Of a stretch of DNA of 64,000 bases, positions 1 to 15,284 are shown one piece after another. Position 1 is the first letter of the stretch, and every line of letters begins with the position of its first letter. This DNA comes from Scatophagus argus. Lineage: Eukaryota; Chordata; Actinopteri; Scatophagidae. Where the stretch lies: the NCBI RefSeq assembly GCF_020382885.2, contig NC_058512.1, positions 8,954,802-9,018,801 on the forward strand. The letters run 5' to 3'. Both the position numbers and the translations under genes were made by a program. Under the pieces are notes generated by a model. That model made no database searches. It was not told where the DNA came from and worked only from the letters and a program-made list of their open reading frames with translations.

Positions 1-295
1 GTACAATTTTTAGACAGTCAGACTGTAATTTAAAATCTGCAGTAGAAGTCACATATGTTGTCCTTTTTTTTTTCAAAATAAGATGGAAACAATAGACAAG
101 GCTGCACTGGTTTTATTATATTTGTTGCTGGGACTGCATGATGTCTGTTTATGCTTGACGCAGCCTGGATGCAATCACACGTTATTATAAGCATCATATC
201 CCAGGGCAATCAGAAATGGATTTTAATTATTGGGACAGTACTGTCTCAGAGCTGTCCTCTGTTGTTTACCACAATGTCTAATGATTTGTTGTCAG

Positions 296-2277
296 CCAAT
301 CAGCACGAGAGATCAAAGCAGCCTCCCATGTGCTCCAGACAATATGGGCCTACAAGGAGCTGAGAAACACCCTGAGCAAGGCAGGCTGGAACAAGAGTCA
401 TTTTAAGGTATTTGTCAGCATTTACTGACTAAGAACCGAATCAGCATGCATAATTATCTAAATAAAGCCTTCAAGAGCATCTTTATACAAACCCCTTTAT
501 ACCTGATGGGAGTAAAGTTTGTCAAGAAATGTCAAACATTGTTGTTCCACTCACATGATCCACTGTGAAACCTGTCTTTTATCACATAAAAAGAGCACTA
601 GACACAAGATACCCTTTTATGTACTCAAGGAATCAATGAATTTAAGTTTATTCGTTGCATGCAAAACTTTATGAAAAATAAAGTAATCCTTTTTGTCTTT
701 CAAAGCCAACAACTACTGGAGTGGCCAAAAAATCCAAGAGTGGAAAGCAAGGCATCGATGACATCACCTTGCCACTCATGGACAAAAACCAAGGTCAGCA
801 AATCATTGCGTGCATTCTGTCAGCAAAATGTTATTAAATCATCATCTAAATGAGAAAAGTGTCCTCTAGCTCAGAGAACAAAAATAAAAAAAGCTTTTAA
901 ACATACTATGCTTTTTGTCATGTCAGGGACAAAGAAATGGGCGTTTTCAGTCCCAGACCATATTCTTCTGAAATATAGCCTTAAACCAGTGATGTGCTGC
1001 CAAGGTTATCAGTGCACAGACTTGGCTTATTAGCCTGAACATTGTCTCCCAGAGGCAGAGCAGCAGGCTCACGCATCACCAGTCACATTTCATTTGAAAA
1101 TTATTCCAAAAGGGCACCCATTTGTAGCGTCAAGAGCGAACCATAGTTTCCCCCAAAAAAAAGGGATTTTCTCTGAAGGATTCTTCATGAATTATGAACG
1201 TAACTTAAACTCCCACTGAAATATGAATTTCAGGGTAACAGGTACAAGCTACTTTCAAAGGAAATCTTAATTCCATTGCTTTTGTATATTGAATATTTCT
1301 AATTTTGCTGCTTTGCAGATGTTTCAGAAATTGATGTTTGAAGTGAAATGATTGGCACAAAGAGGCTACCTAAATTACACAGAGAAACAACAAGAGAGGT
1401 AGCGAGTAGCCCTCATAGAGCAGCATTCCTTTGGACACAGAGGACATAGATAACTTACAATAAAATATTTTTAAGTTGAAATTGAGTCACATTTACTGAC
1501 TGAAAAGCCAATTTTAATAAGTCTGAGTGAAGTTACACATGTAGCCTAACATTAATAAAATATTAACCTTAGCATCTTAACTTCACTAGCTTACTGGTGT
1601 GGTTAGTGTTTACTAACATTAATATGAATCAAGTTACTTTCCTGAAATAAAACCTCTCCTGTAAAAACTGAAGGAAGGCATAATCATGGAGCTGTTTCTA
1701 CACTGACACATTTCCAAAAGCAGGCCTACTTATTACAGGCAAGTGGTTGATAAAGCTTTCCCTACAAAACAATTTAGATCTGTTTTTCTTCTCTCTTCAT
1801 CTATTTCCCCCTCTGCTGCATCATATGGTCTACATATGGTCTAATGTGATTATTGCTTTCATTTGCAGACGTATATTGCAGTTTAGAGCCAAATGATAGA
1901 GTTGGAGATGGAAAAGGTCCCATTGTTGAGAGAGATGCCCTCCAGGTAATCTTCCATTTGAATGCACTGATTGCATCTAAACAACTTTGTAACAGCATAG
2001 AATGTGTTTTATAGCCTGTTTTACCTAGAACCGACTTAATTACCTATGCCTGGTATGGGGTATAAGCAGATAAAGTAACGGTTTTATATTACAGGATTTT
2101 ATTTAAAAAGATTACTTACTCATGACTTGTAAGTGTCAGTGTACATATTTACATATTTACATTACATATTTTCTTGACCTATAGGCGATAAGTGAGAGAA
2201 AACACTTCATCAGAGCTGGCAGGCCTGCAGTGGGCCTCATGGATAACAAACCTCCACCACTGGACTCCTGGGTGTAA
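296..2277 (+). CDS. arvcf: ARVCF-type delta-catenin, C-terminal exons (5' partial)
   Basis: Armadillo-repeat protein of the p120-catenin family that binds the juxtamembrane tail of classical cadherins at adherens junctions. The window starts inside the gene. Four phase-compatible exons can be read: about 296 or 304 to 407 (IKAASHVLQTIWAYKELRN, end of the armadillo region; two possible AG acceptors), 706-793 (GIDDITLPLMDKNQ), 1869-1945 (VYCSLEPNDRV) and 2185-2277 (GRPAVGLMDNKPPPLDSWV then TAA). The terminal DSWV is the class of PDZ ligand found in ARVCF and CTNND2 but not in p120 itself. The segments 'DD.TLPL.DK' and 'RPAV.L.D' resemble human ARVCF as I remember it, which favours ARVCF over delta-2 catenin. 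Earlier exons lie left of the window, so the N-terminus and most armadillo repeats are not seen. Confidence 0.85.
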
Positions 2278-3098
2278 ACATGACAACACGGCCAATCAAG
2301 CTGGTTAAATCCTGTAGAGACACTTTCCATTGGTGAAATACGGATTTGTGCCATCTGATCATTCACGTACTGACAGAGAAACACATTCAGTTAAAAATAA
2401 TTTGTTTACAAGAAATATTGTGCCAAACATTTACATGTATTTACTATGGAGGCTGTTTGGGAATCGATTTGATGGATTTTGTCATTTAAGAAGATATACT
2501 GTCTCTCTGAAACACATAATGCATTATGTATGACATCTGAAATAGCCTAAATATGCAAGAATCATGACTCCAAAGAATATATGACACATACAGTTTGGAT
2601 TTTACAGCTCACACTTATGAGATCTATTCTTCTAGTTTGTCACGCTATCAAGGCCTAAAGTGACAAGTTGATCTACTGTTGTTTTTCCCCATGGATTCTG
2701 GGGTAAATAAGGATTCTAATATAAAAATATCTCAAAAATATTTTTTGTCAGTGTTCAAGATGATTAGGATTAGGGCTGTTGTCCGCCTCATCATCAAAAC
2801 ATCCAAATTGTTTGGAATTCAGTTTATTCTTGACAAATGTGCCATCACACTAGACAGTGTGGTCATTAGCAAACCCTCATTTGTTATCATGATAGGCAAA
2901 ATGGGATTGTAAATGTGTAACAAAGGACTGTTAATATTTAAATGAAGGTATTTATATTGTAATATTTATTGTAATACCCATGTTAATGATTAAAGGTTAT
3001 TGGTGTGTATTAGCTAATACTGGTAAGTGATCATACATTCAATACAACTCTGCTTTGCAGTGGTCCTTTTTGCATTGCGATGTTGAATGAAAAATAAC

Positions 3099-3104
3099 AA
3101 TAAA
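3099..3104 (+). terminator. arvcf: poly(A) signal of arvcf
   Basis: AATAAA lies 822 nt after the arvcf stop codon, giving a 3' UTR of about 0.85 kb (2278 to about 3125). It is the first canonical signal that leaves a reasonable gap before bmp10. Confidence 0.55.
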
Positions 3105-3129
3105 TTATGTGCTTAATTTCTCACTTTTA

Positions 3130-4500
3130 TTTGTATTCTGTGAGAACTGAATTTTCTGTCCTTATCCAGTGGTTGCTTGAACAATCCTGTTTACATTTGT
3201 TCTGAACAAATCAGTAGATGGAAAAAAATTATGTTCAACTGAGTTATCCATACCACTCTCTGTAACAGAGACCACACCTGTTCCAAACTGCAGGTGCATT
3301 GGCCAAAAACACACATTTATTTAAATGTTCAAGGGGAGTAAGTGTGTCAAAGTAAGATAAATTTTACAAGTTAAAACTAACAAACTGGAATATGTTGTAC
3401 ATCATTTATACAGTAAGATTATGTAGTTATTGGGCATGCAACCCCATGGTAGACCTAACTCTACAGCAATAGAGTCATAGTTATTTTAGAGGTAAAATGT
3501 ATTTTTTTTCTACCCCTCATATATACCCAGTTCTTTGATAAATTATACAGTATACAATATACAGTCATAAAACTGATTTGTAGGATCACATAAAAAAGCT
3601 CTCTGTAATTTTGAATCACAAATTGAAAAACAAATTGGTGTTTAAGTCCAAATACTCTGCAGTGTCTTTTCTATTGTCAGGTCAGTAGCCATGATGAATG
3701 CTACACACTTATGAACTTGCATGTTGCACACAATCCCTGAAAAGGCTAAAACATGTTGGCATTAGTTATGTTTCCTCCTGCAGGCTACAGCGCTCACTTA
3801 CATAAGCGTTTTATGTTCTCTCATACACTGTTGGTTCATATATTTATATCGTCATGTAAAATCATGACAAGTTTATGTCTCATATATATTAATGAAGTGC
3901 TATGGCTGAAATGGCTTGAGTTGCAGTGAAACTTGTTTTTAAGTGACAGTAATCTAAAATGATGTAATTTGCAAATTCATTTTTGTTGGCCTAGTTTTCA
4001 TTTGGTGTAATTTATTTGTTTGTTTACATGAGTTTATGTTGAAATGATGGCAATAATTGCATATGTGAGCTGTCAGATAGCAAAACAAGTAATCATCCAA
4101 AAGCATACACAACTGAGATCATATCAGCCTATTCAGCACCTAATGAAAATGTTTAATTCAGTCTTAGATGAAGAGGCAGATGTACAGACACTGAGTCTAC
4201 ACTGGCCTCTTGTGGAGACTACCAAGTATAAATCAACAATATTGTTAATTGGTAATTGATTTTGTGCTTTATCCAGGAAAGGAGTACACAAAACATCATT
4301 TACATGTTTAATTTTTCCACCATTATTGGTGATTACTTGATTGATACTTGATTGCAATAAGTTCTTTATGTATATATTAATCGGTAACTCTTTAAAAATG
4401 AAATATCACCGCCCAGTTTTTTATTTCAGCATGGTGCAGCATTTGGCAGTTTCATAAATCAAATGTCATGTTTCTCTGATTTCACTGTAAGGCAAGTTTT
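3130..4500. other. arvcf-bmp10 intergenic spacer
   Basis: AT-rich spacer with only short open frames. I see no exon with splice sites, no RNA gene and no clear repeat. It separates the arvcf 3' end from the bmp10 promoter region. Confidence 0.5.
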
Positions 4501-4501
4501 G

Positions 4502-4521
4502 TAAGTGGTTAATGGAGATAA
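4502..4521 (+). promoter_or_regulatory. NKX2-5-like plus GATA motif pair upstream of bmp10
   Basis: TAAGTGG (4502-4508), close to the NKE consensus TNAAGTGG, is followed eight bases later by AGATAA (4516-4521), a GATA site. The pair is about 340 bp upstream of the bmp10 ATG. BMP10 is a heart ligand in vertebrates and NKX2-5/GATA4 pairs are typical of cardiac enhancers, so placement is suggestive. The motifs are short and could be chance; the GATAAAA could also act as a weak TATA element. Confidence 0.3.
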
Positions 4522-4861
4522 AAGCACACAAATGAAACTGAATATCACTGGAAATTATGGTTAGTCTTAACTTCCTGACTGGGGGAGAGAGAGAGGAGGG
4601 CCAAGCAGGGCCTCAGTGACATCTCCAAACATGTCAGCACAGCACATTGGACAGCACAGCCCTGCCCTCAGAACCAAACTACAAGATCAACAAGGGCAAA
4701 GCTGTTTTCTCGTTGTCCCCAACAGCAACCCGTTGCCCTTAAACGAAGGAGCGTCCTTCCTCGAAAGGTTGAACAGTTTGCAGGTGTCCACTCCAAAGGA
4801 TCCATCACATCTTCTCATCTGATACTCAGTCTTTGGATTTAAACCTTTCCCTTACTCAACC

Positions 4862-6864
4862 ATGACTGTTTCAGTCTTCTCCAGTCTTGGGTTTATATGC
4901 TCTCTGAATGTCCTGCTTCTGATGTTGACTGGTTTGAGCTTGAGCAGTCCCATCAGATCTCCTGAGAACCATCACAGGGCTTCAGTCGGTAGGGGCGTGG
5001 GTGATAATCCGCTACTTGATACGCAGGACATTCTGAGCCATTTTCTGTCCACAATGAACCTCACAGAGCTGAGGCCCCTGCCCAAGCCCCTCGCTGCCCA
5101 TAAGGAGCCACCAGAGTACATGCTGGAGCTGTACAACCGATTTGCCCATGACTACACTGCTGTGCCTTCAGCCAACATTGTGCGCAGTTTCAAGAACGAA
5201 GGTACAAACTTGTTTTTGTTTAACAACAATAAAATCTGGGAAAATTTGTATGTATGCATAAAAATTTAAAGCAACATTGTGCCACTCTAAAACAATTCTG
5301 GAGGAAGATAGTTGATCGATGACTCTCTTGCATGGGCCGTCAATTACTCGATGCAGGTGATTGGGTTGGAGGCTAATCCAAAAGATAATATTGTTTATTC
5401 TCCACAATTGTTTTAAAAGTTAAATAATGTCGCTCTAAACTTTGTGTTGCATTTTTAAAATTACATGTAAACCAGATTTACAGGAGTAGCTTAAAAATCA
5501 CTGGGATCATAAGATAAGATAAGATGAACTTTATTGATCCCGCAGTGGGGAAATTCACACTGGGATCATGTTTGACATTCTGATAATTTAATGGTTTAGA
5601 ATACTACTTTTTATTTACAAAAGTCAAAATGCTGTACTTGAACTAAACCTTCAGAATTCATGACTTATATCAAAACAATCTCAATGCATCTATTATAATA
5701 ACTGTTTATATGGTATATTTTAATGTTTCTTAACATGGCTGAACTTCAGTTTTGACCACAGAAACATTCAAAATGCATTGAGGTACACTTTTTGATATTT
5801 TGATTTCAGACTCCTCCATATACAGTATAACAACCAGAGGTGTAAGGATACATCCCCTGCTCTTCAACATCTCAATGCGCCCCCATGAACACATAACAAT
5901 AGCTGAGCTTCACCTTTTCACCCTGGTCCAGAGAGCCCAAAGACCATATGCTGGCATTGACTGCAAGGTGACCATCTACAAAATACACGAAGGCATTGTT
6001 TGGACAAAAGAGGTGGGGAAAGAAGGGAGAAGGAGGGCTAAAGAGGAGGTGGTAGAGATGAAGGATTTGGAGGAACTGGTGACAAAGCATATCCATGCCA
6101 AAGATAACAGCTGGGTGTCATTTGACCTGACTCATGTGGTTACACTCTGGCAGAAGTCAGGGTGTGCAACTCACAGACTGGAGGTTCATATTGTAGGTCT
6201 GGGGTCAGAGGAAGAAGGGGCCACACAAGAGGTCACAGAGGAGGGCGGGAGGTTGGTTGAGATTGATATCGACAGGAGGTTGGAGGGGAAACACAATGCA
6301 GTGATCATTGTCTTCTCCGACGATCAGAGCAGAGACCACAAAGTGGATAAACAAGAGCTCAACCAGATGATTGAACATGAGAATGACCTTCCTGAAAACA
6401 TGGGCCTCAGCCAACAGCCTTTATGGGGGCATGTTAATCACGACACTGGCCTCACTGACCAGGACGAGCTGGACAAACAGTCTCTCCTGCAACTGCAGTC
6501 CAACCTTATCTATGACACACCTTCCCGAATCCGTCGCAATGTTAAGAGCGAGTCATGCAAGAGGACCCCACTGTTTGTGGATTTTAAAGACATTGGCTGG
6601 GATACGTGGATCATCCAGCCTCTGGGTTATGAGGCATATGAGTGCAACGGCGTGTGCAACCCACCTATGACCTCTGAGGTCTCGCCTACCAAACATGCCA
6701 TTGTGCAGTCACTGCTGAGTGTTAAGAGTCCAGAGAAGGTATCGCGTGCCTGCTGTGTACCCACTAAGTTGGAGCCAATCTCACTCCTTTATCATGAAAA
6801 CGGTGTGGTCACTTTCAAACACAAGTATGAGGGAATGGTGGTGGCAGAGTGTGGCTGTAGATAG
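4862..6864 (+). CDS. bmp10: Bone morphogenetic protein 10 (TGF-beta family ligand)
   Basis: Complete secreted TGF-beta-family precursor of 464 aa. Exon 1 is 4862-5201 and exon 2 is 5810-6864; they join in phase 1 (G|AC gives Asp114). The first ATG opens a hydrophobic signal peptide (about residues 1-28). The prodomain carries EPPEYMLELYNRF and PSANIVRSFKNE, strongly BMP10/BMP9-like. A furin site RIRR (353-356) releases a 108-residue mature domain with seven cysteines (CKRT, YECNGVC, ACCVPT, ECGCR), including the intermolecular one. The mature part matches BMP10 better than GDF2/BMP9 (CKRTPLFVDFKDIGWD). Known role: high-affinity ALK1/endoglin ligand in endothelium and cardiac trabeculation. 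Oddities: about 40 residues longer than human BMP10, with a Lys/Glu/Arg-rich stretch near residues 180-205, and two prodomain cysteines (165, 232) not in human BMP10 as I remember it. Whether it is bmp10 or the fish duplicate bmp10-like cannot be settled here. Confidence 0.93.
5499..5569 (-). mobile_element. Truncated LINE 3' tail with 12-bp target-site duplication
   Basis: A 47-bp insert (5511-5557) in bmp10 intron 1 is flanked by perfect direct repeats CACTGGGATCAT at 5499-5510 and 5558-5569. Read on the minus strand it is a fish LINE-type 3' end (AATTTCCCCACTGCGGG, GGATCAATAAAGTTC, then an ATCTT pentamer tail). This is a severely 5'-truncated retrotransposition with its duplication still exact. 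On the plus strand the tail supplies three overlapping AGATAA motifs. The precise LINE family is not assigned. Confidence 0.8.
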
Positions 6865-6926
6865 TCATAATGGATAGTAAGTGATGCTATTACACAGAGA
6901 CAGACTGTGCACTGACGATGGAGCTA

Positions 6927-6932
6927 AATAAA
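6927..6932 (+). terminator. bmp10: poly(A) signal of bmp10
   Basis: AATAAA 63 nt after the bmp10 stop gives a very short 3' UTR. It is followed within four bases by a CTAT microsatellite, and the string resembles the AATAAA plus short-repeat tail of fish LINEs, so the signal itself may derive from a retroelement. A longer 3' UTR is possible. Confidence 0.5.
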
Positions 6933-6934
6933 TG

Positions 6935-6935
<1 letters not shown>

Positions 6936-6978
<43 letters not shown>

Positions 6979-7002
6979 GTCTATCTGTCTATCTATCTAT
7001 CT
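6936..7002 (+). repeat. (CTAT)n microsatellite with CTGT interruptions
   Basis: About 16 tetranucleotide units, mostly CTAT with two CTGT units near the right side, immediately downstream of the bmp10 poly(A) signal. It may be the simple-repeat tail of a LINE copy. Confidence 0.95.
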
Positions 7003-9960
7003 TCATGTGCTTGTTTCCACAGTATCTCAGATCTCATACAGTGGTGTGTAAAAACACAAGTCTAGACTTAGTTGTAAATTAGGGATGGACACAGATCTGT
7101 GCTATATGATGTACATTTGTAATTGTATAAAGGTAAATCAGTTGTTATTATTACATTATTGTAGAATACAAAGCTTTCAAAATATCCTTTTGAAACAGTC
7201 TGAGGTGATTTATTGTAATTATTTGCAGATTTTTGGATTTCAGAATGGTTTTGCGTAAGTTTCACAATTTATTGTACATGAGAGTAGCTGACCATGTTCT
7301 TGCAAAAATGGCATCAGTGCCATGTGACAAAGTAACAGGCAAAAGAAGAAGAGAAAAGAAAGAAAACAAACATCCTAGTAAACAAGCCTCTTCCACCTTT
7401 TACAAATGAACTGAGCCCCAAAGTCAAAAGGTTAAAAAATGATATCACTCATAGTGACAACCTTCTTAGTAAATTATAAAAATTTATTTGAGATCCATCA
7501 CAAATCTGCACTACAGTGCAATGCTTCAGAATACAGAATCTGACAATCCTTTGGGTTATTTCAGTGCTGATGCTGGCTGCCTTTTCATCCCACAGTTTTC
7601 TCAAAACTTATTCTACTTTATGGTAGGCCACCAGATTATAATGATTTGCACTACCGATAGTATATTTCAAACATGAAAAATTTCTTAAATTCAGCTATAA
7701 TTGAGTCGTAGTCTTTACAAATAGATTAACATGCTGCAGATTTCTAAATGGTATAATTTATTTTTATGCCTTATGGCATAAAAAAGCTGATCTTTTTCCT
7801 CTTGTTTAGTTGCAGAAAATATATTTTTGCTGGCTTTTAATCTTTAGGATTTCTTGTCTGAAAACTGCGCAGTTTCTCTTGCCTAACATTTGTATCGACT
7901 CCTGTGAAATCTTTCTTTGCACCTCAGCCATTCACATCCTGCTTTTGGTTTTCCACCTACATTAATCCTATTATGCTTGTTAAAATAAAACATCTGAAAA
8001 CAAGTATATTCACTGAGAGATTTGTGATGTCTTGTGCACCCTTTTTCATTGTCAGGTAATTACAGCACTCCCCACCTATAACAACCTTAATCCCCATCCC
8101 TCTAGCGTCACATGCCTGGCGGGCCTCACTCTGCCTGCTTCCATGCCATAGTGATAACGAGGTGTCAGAGTCTGGAGTCTTGTAGACCGTCACTCAGGAT
8201 GAGACGCCACTCCAAGTGGCAGTATTTGTGAGAGGGTGGTGTCAGATTCCTGGTCTCCAACACCAGCGTGCACTATTGACAATCCTGCCATCAGGTTCGC
8301 TCGGTGCCCTCTGAACCCTCCCACTTCCTTTTTCTGACACGGGCATGCTAACGCCCTGCCCTTATCAAGGCCTCAGCAACAGTACAAATGGAAAAAATAC
8401 ATGTCACATCATCACCTAGCTTTCGCTGTTAACAGTCGGAAGCAGATAACAATAATGGAATAACACTGTGGAACCTTCTAACTTAATAGGATCCTCACTC
8501 ATCACACGAACTTTAACAGGCCAAGTGTGCAGGGTACAGATATCGGCTGGCAGTGAACGAATTGATTTCCCAGTATGGAGCTTATTTAAAACTAGAATAA
8601 AGTTGTGATATGTACAAAATACTCCTAAAAACACAATATACAGTGATTTCTTTGTTCATAATGTCTTGTGCTGTTTTAGTCTGGGGACTGTACAGAATTG
8701 ATTGGAAGTAAAAGGGGGATGGGCTGAATGTTATAAAATTTAATTCCATTAAAAAGCCAATACCTGCATTCTTAATATTTTCTTATGACTTTCCCTTTGA
8801 CTTATAAAAATTCTACAACAACACTTCCCTCAACATCTTGAAATAGTATATTTACAGTAACTATGACAAAAATGGTTTAAAAAAAGAGAGCCTCAAAAAA
8901 GTGCAGAACCCAGTGAAGTCCCAGGTTAGGCTAAGGGAGAACTGTAAGTAACTATTAAAAAAAAATAAATCTGGGTTTTTCTCCTTATCAAAGCTGGCAT
9001 ATTGTTCCTACAACTGGACTTTGGTGGGGGAGAAACAGGAACGTTGTCCTGTGTATGGACACGCACCTTCATGATCCACGATGCACACATTTGTTGCTTT
9101 TGTATTTTACTTTTATTATAACTCAGACAGAAGATCTCTCTCTCTGCCTGTTAGGTAGAAAGGTGAAATCGAAAGTCGTTAACTCCCGCCAAGAATGGAC
9201 TGCAAACCAAAATACACACACTGAGCCAACTACTGGGCCGTTTGGAGAAAGACCCTCAAGTGGATGGAAGATGGAGAGAAAAAAGAAGCTGAACAGTTGT
9301 TGGTGCACTGAATGAAAGGCAAACCAGCATCTGATGCCATCCTGGATCCACAAGCCTGTAACTGTCCAGAAAAAAATGTTCTCTCTAAGATGCTAAAATA
9401 TGCAAAATATCTTTGCACTGATAAAACTCAAAATAATCTCTCCCAATAAGGTTTTTTTACCCTTAGGAGGATGGAGTGATATCTTTGACTTATATTAATG
9501 CAAAATTAGTTGCTTATATTACTGTAATGTCACAATATATTATAACCAAAAGGGGGAGGTTGTACATTACAGTAGAAATCATTACACCTGAAAGAAAAGG
9601 TTGCAGTGCTGCTTCCCTACACCTGATGATGTGTTTTTAGAATATCATCTTGGAGTTAAGTCATTTGAAGTAGTCTTGTAGTCATGTAGACTGAATCAAA
9701 TATATGGTTCATTTTAACTGGATTTGAAAAACAGGAGATAGTCTTCAGATAAACTGGAACATAGTGTCGTGCATCCCAAAACTGGCACACATACAGTCCA
9801 GAACACAGTGAGACAAATGATCAAAATAAATGAACTGGATGGATGTAAAAAAGTGATTATCACTCAAAAAGTGTGTGCTATATTGGCATGGGCTTGCAAT
9901 CAGTAGGCTTTTTTGTGTATTAAAAAGATAAACAACAGCGCCACGCCTGTCACATTTTAC
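7003..9960. other. bmp10-smad4 intergenic spacer
   Basis: No exon is supported here; open frames are short and lack splice or family signals. The block at about 8090-8390 has higher G+C, is free of low-complexity sequence and contains GATA-type motifs (GTGATAACG near 8150, CTTATCAAGG near 8361). It could be a regulatory element for bmp10 or smad4. The rest looks like ordinary AT-rich intergenic DNA. Confidence 0.45.
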
Positions 9961-10360
9961 GCTTACACGCATTTGGAGCGTGGTGGGTGGAGAGGAATTT
10001 TTTGTTTATTTTCGTGGCTAGCCATCCAGTAAGCGTGTTGTTAGCTTATGTAATTTTTAATAACTAGGATAATTAGGCGAACAGACCAACGAGTGGCCGT
10101 TTAGCCGATGTGATATTATAACATTTCTCGGGGTAGTTGATTCGGGCAATCATAGAAGCGAGAATCGAGCTAGCGTGAAGTTCATTAAGGTCTTGTAGCA
10201 TTAGCTGTTAGCGTATGTGCTAGCAAGCTAACCAGAATAACATTAACGCAAGCTAACTTGTTAACGGTAACGCTAAGTAACGTTTCAACATTTCGGTTGC
10301 TAAAGTCGCTCGCTTATCGTCTTCCTCCACTGGGTGTAACGCTCCTCGGTGAGAAAATCA
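9960..10360 (+). promoter_or_regulatory. smad4: smad4 promoter and probable noncoding first exon
   Basis: CpG and GC content rise here after AT-rich DNA, with repeated GCTAGC/GCTAAC/AACGTTA strings common in fish promoters. A good donor (ATCACA|GTAAGT, exon end about 10360) could join to the acceptor GTTTTAG at about 10948, just upstream of the smad4 ATG. The exact transcription start is not visible. Confidence 0.5.
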
Positions 10361-11051
10361 CAGTAAGTACCAATATCAGTGTGTGTTTGATTCAGGCAAT
10401 GATAAGACGAGTGATTTGTAAACTAGCGTTGGCTAACTAATGCTAACTGTATTTACGGTAAGTTCAGTGATGGCTAATGCCAACAGAAGCACTTAACATC
10501 GGCTGGGTAATGTCAGCTAACTTGATGCTCGTAACGATAATAAATTCCAATTTTGTGTATTCATTTCAGTAGTTGCAAGTAATAACTGAACAGTTCGGCC
10601 AGGATGGGTCGCATAGTACTGAGGCATTGTTGGGAAAGATGCATTACCTGTGTATATTGACGTTAGCCCTGGTACAAAGCTAACGCTAGCAACGTTTGCG
10701 GTGAAAATACTCAAATAACGCCAAGCCTTATGTTAACCTAATTTTAGTTTTATCCTGTTGTTAATATAATCAACCCACTCCAGGCTTTGGTGCCATTAGA
10801 ATGTTTTGTTCAAGCTTTAAGCTAATGGCCATATTTACAGATGGCGACCATTGAGAGTTTCTGCATGCATGAATGTGAGCTTTAATGCAGTGATGTGAAA
10901 ATATCCATCTGAACTTTCAGTCATAAGACTGTGCTCTGACTGTTTTAGGTTGCTGAGAGGTTTGGCAACATTGAATCAACATTACTTTAACCTTGACACT
11001 TCTGCTGGCCAAGACATACAGGATACAACTGGAAAGCCTCCCCAAGGTTGA

Positions 11052-14722
<3,671 letters not shown>

Positions 14723-15245
14723 GTTAAAGACAAAAACTGTACAAAAATAATAACAGACTGTACTTTTAACAGACCACTTCACCTATAGGCCGGGAGTGCC
14801 GAAGGAGGACTGCAACGACAGGGATGCCGAGTAGGTTGTAGGAACAAGGACAAAAAGCCTGGCAGTGTAATCCAACCACAGTGCTGTCTCATATCCAGTG
14901 TGGCAAGAAGTTGGCAGTATACTGACTGAGCCTCCACATTTTCAAGTTCGGTGAGTCTCAAAACTTAACATTGCTTACCAATATACTCACGCGCGGATAT
15001 GAGTTAACGAACATGTTCACACTGGGATTAAACAATGCAAAACGTATTTAATTCATCGATGTGCCGTACAAAGGAAATGCATCACCATGAGAGTGTGGGG
15101 TATGTAACAATGAGTGTTGCATTTACAGTTTTGTGGGGAAAACTATTGGACTTTAAGCCACTTAAGCTGAGCACAGTGTCTGAACACATTAAATGTGATC
15201 TCAGTTGGAGTATACTGCCAGTCCAGTCCTCCTTCATTGGCTTCC

Positions 15246-15284
15246 CAGTGCTTCTGTGGCTTCATGTAAGCCACAGAAGCACTG
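15246..15284 (+). other. Perfect 17-bp hairpin in smad4 3' UTR
   Basis: CAGTGCTTCTGTGGCTT (15246-15262) is exactly complementary to AAGCCACAGAAGCACTG (15268-15284) with a CATGT loop. The stem has no mismatch, so the transcript should fold here. It is too short for a typical pre-miRNA stem and has no T-run after it. Confidence 0.9.

Noticed and set aside
4616..4822. Small + strand open frame just upstream of bmp10
   Set aside because: No family match and no splice context. It is most likely 5' UTR or promoter sequence of bmp10.
4862..6864. Assignment of the ligand as gdf2 (BMP9)
   Set aside because: The mature domain has CKRTPLFVDFKDIGWD and KLEPISLLYHENGVVTF, which match BMP10. BMP9 has different residues at these points.
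15246..15284. Hairpin as a microRNA precursor
   Set aside because: The stem is 17 bp with a 5-nt loop, shorter than a pre-miRNA stem, and pairing does not continue beyond it.
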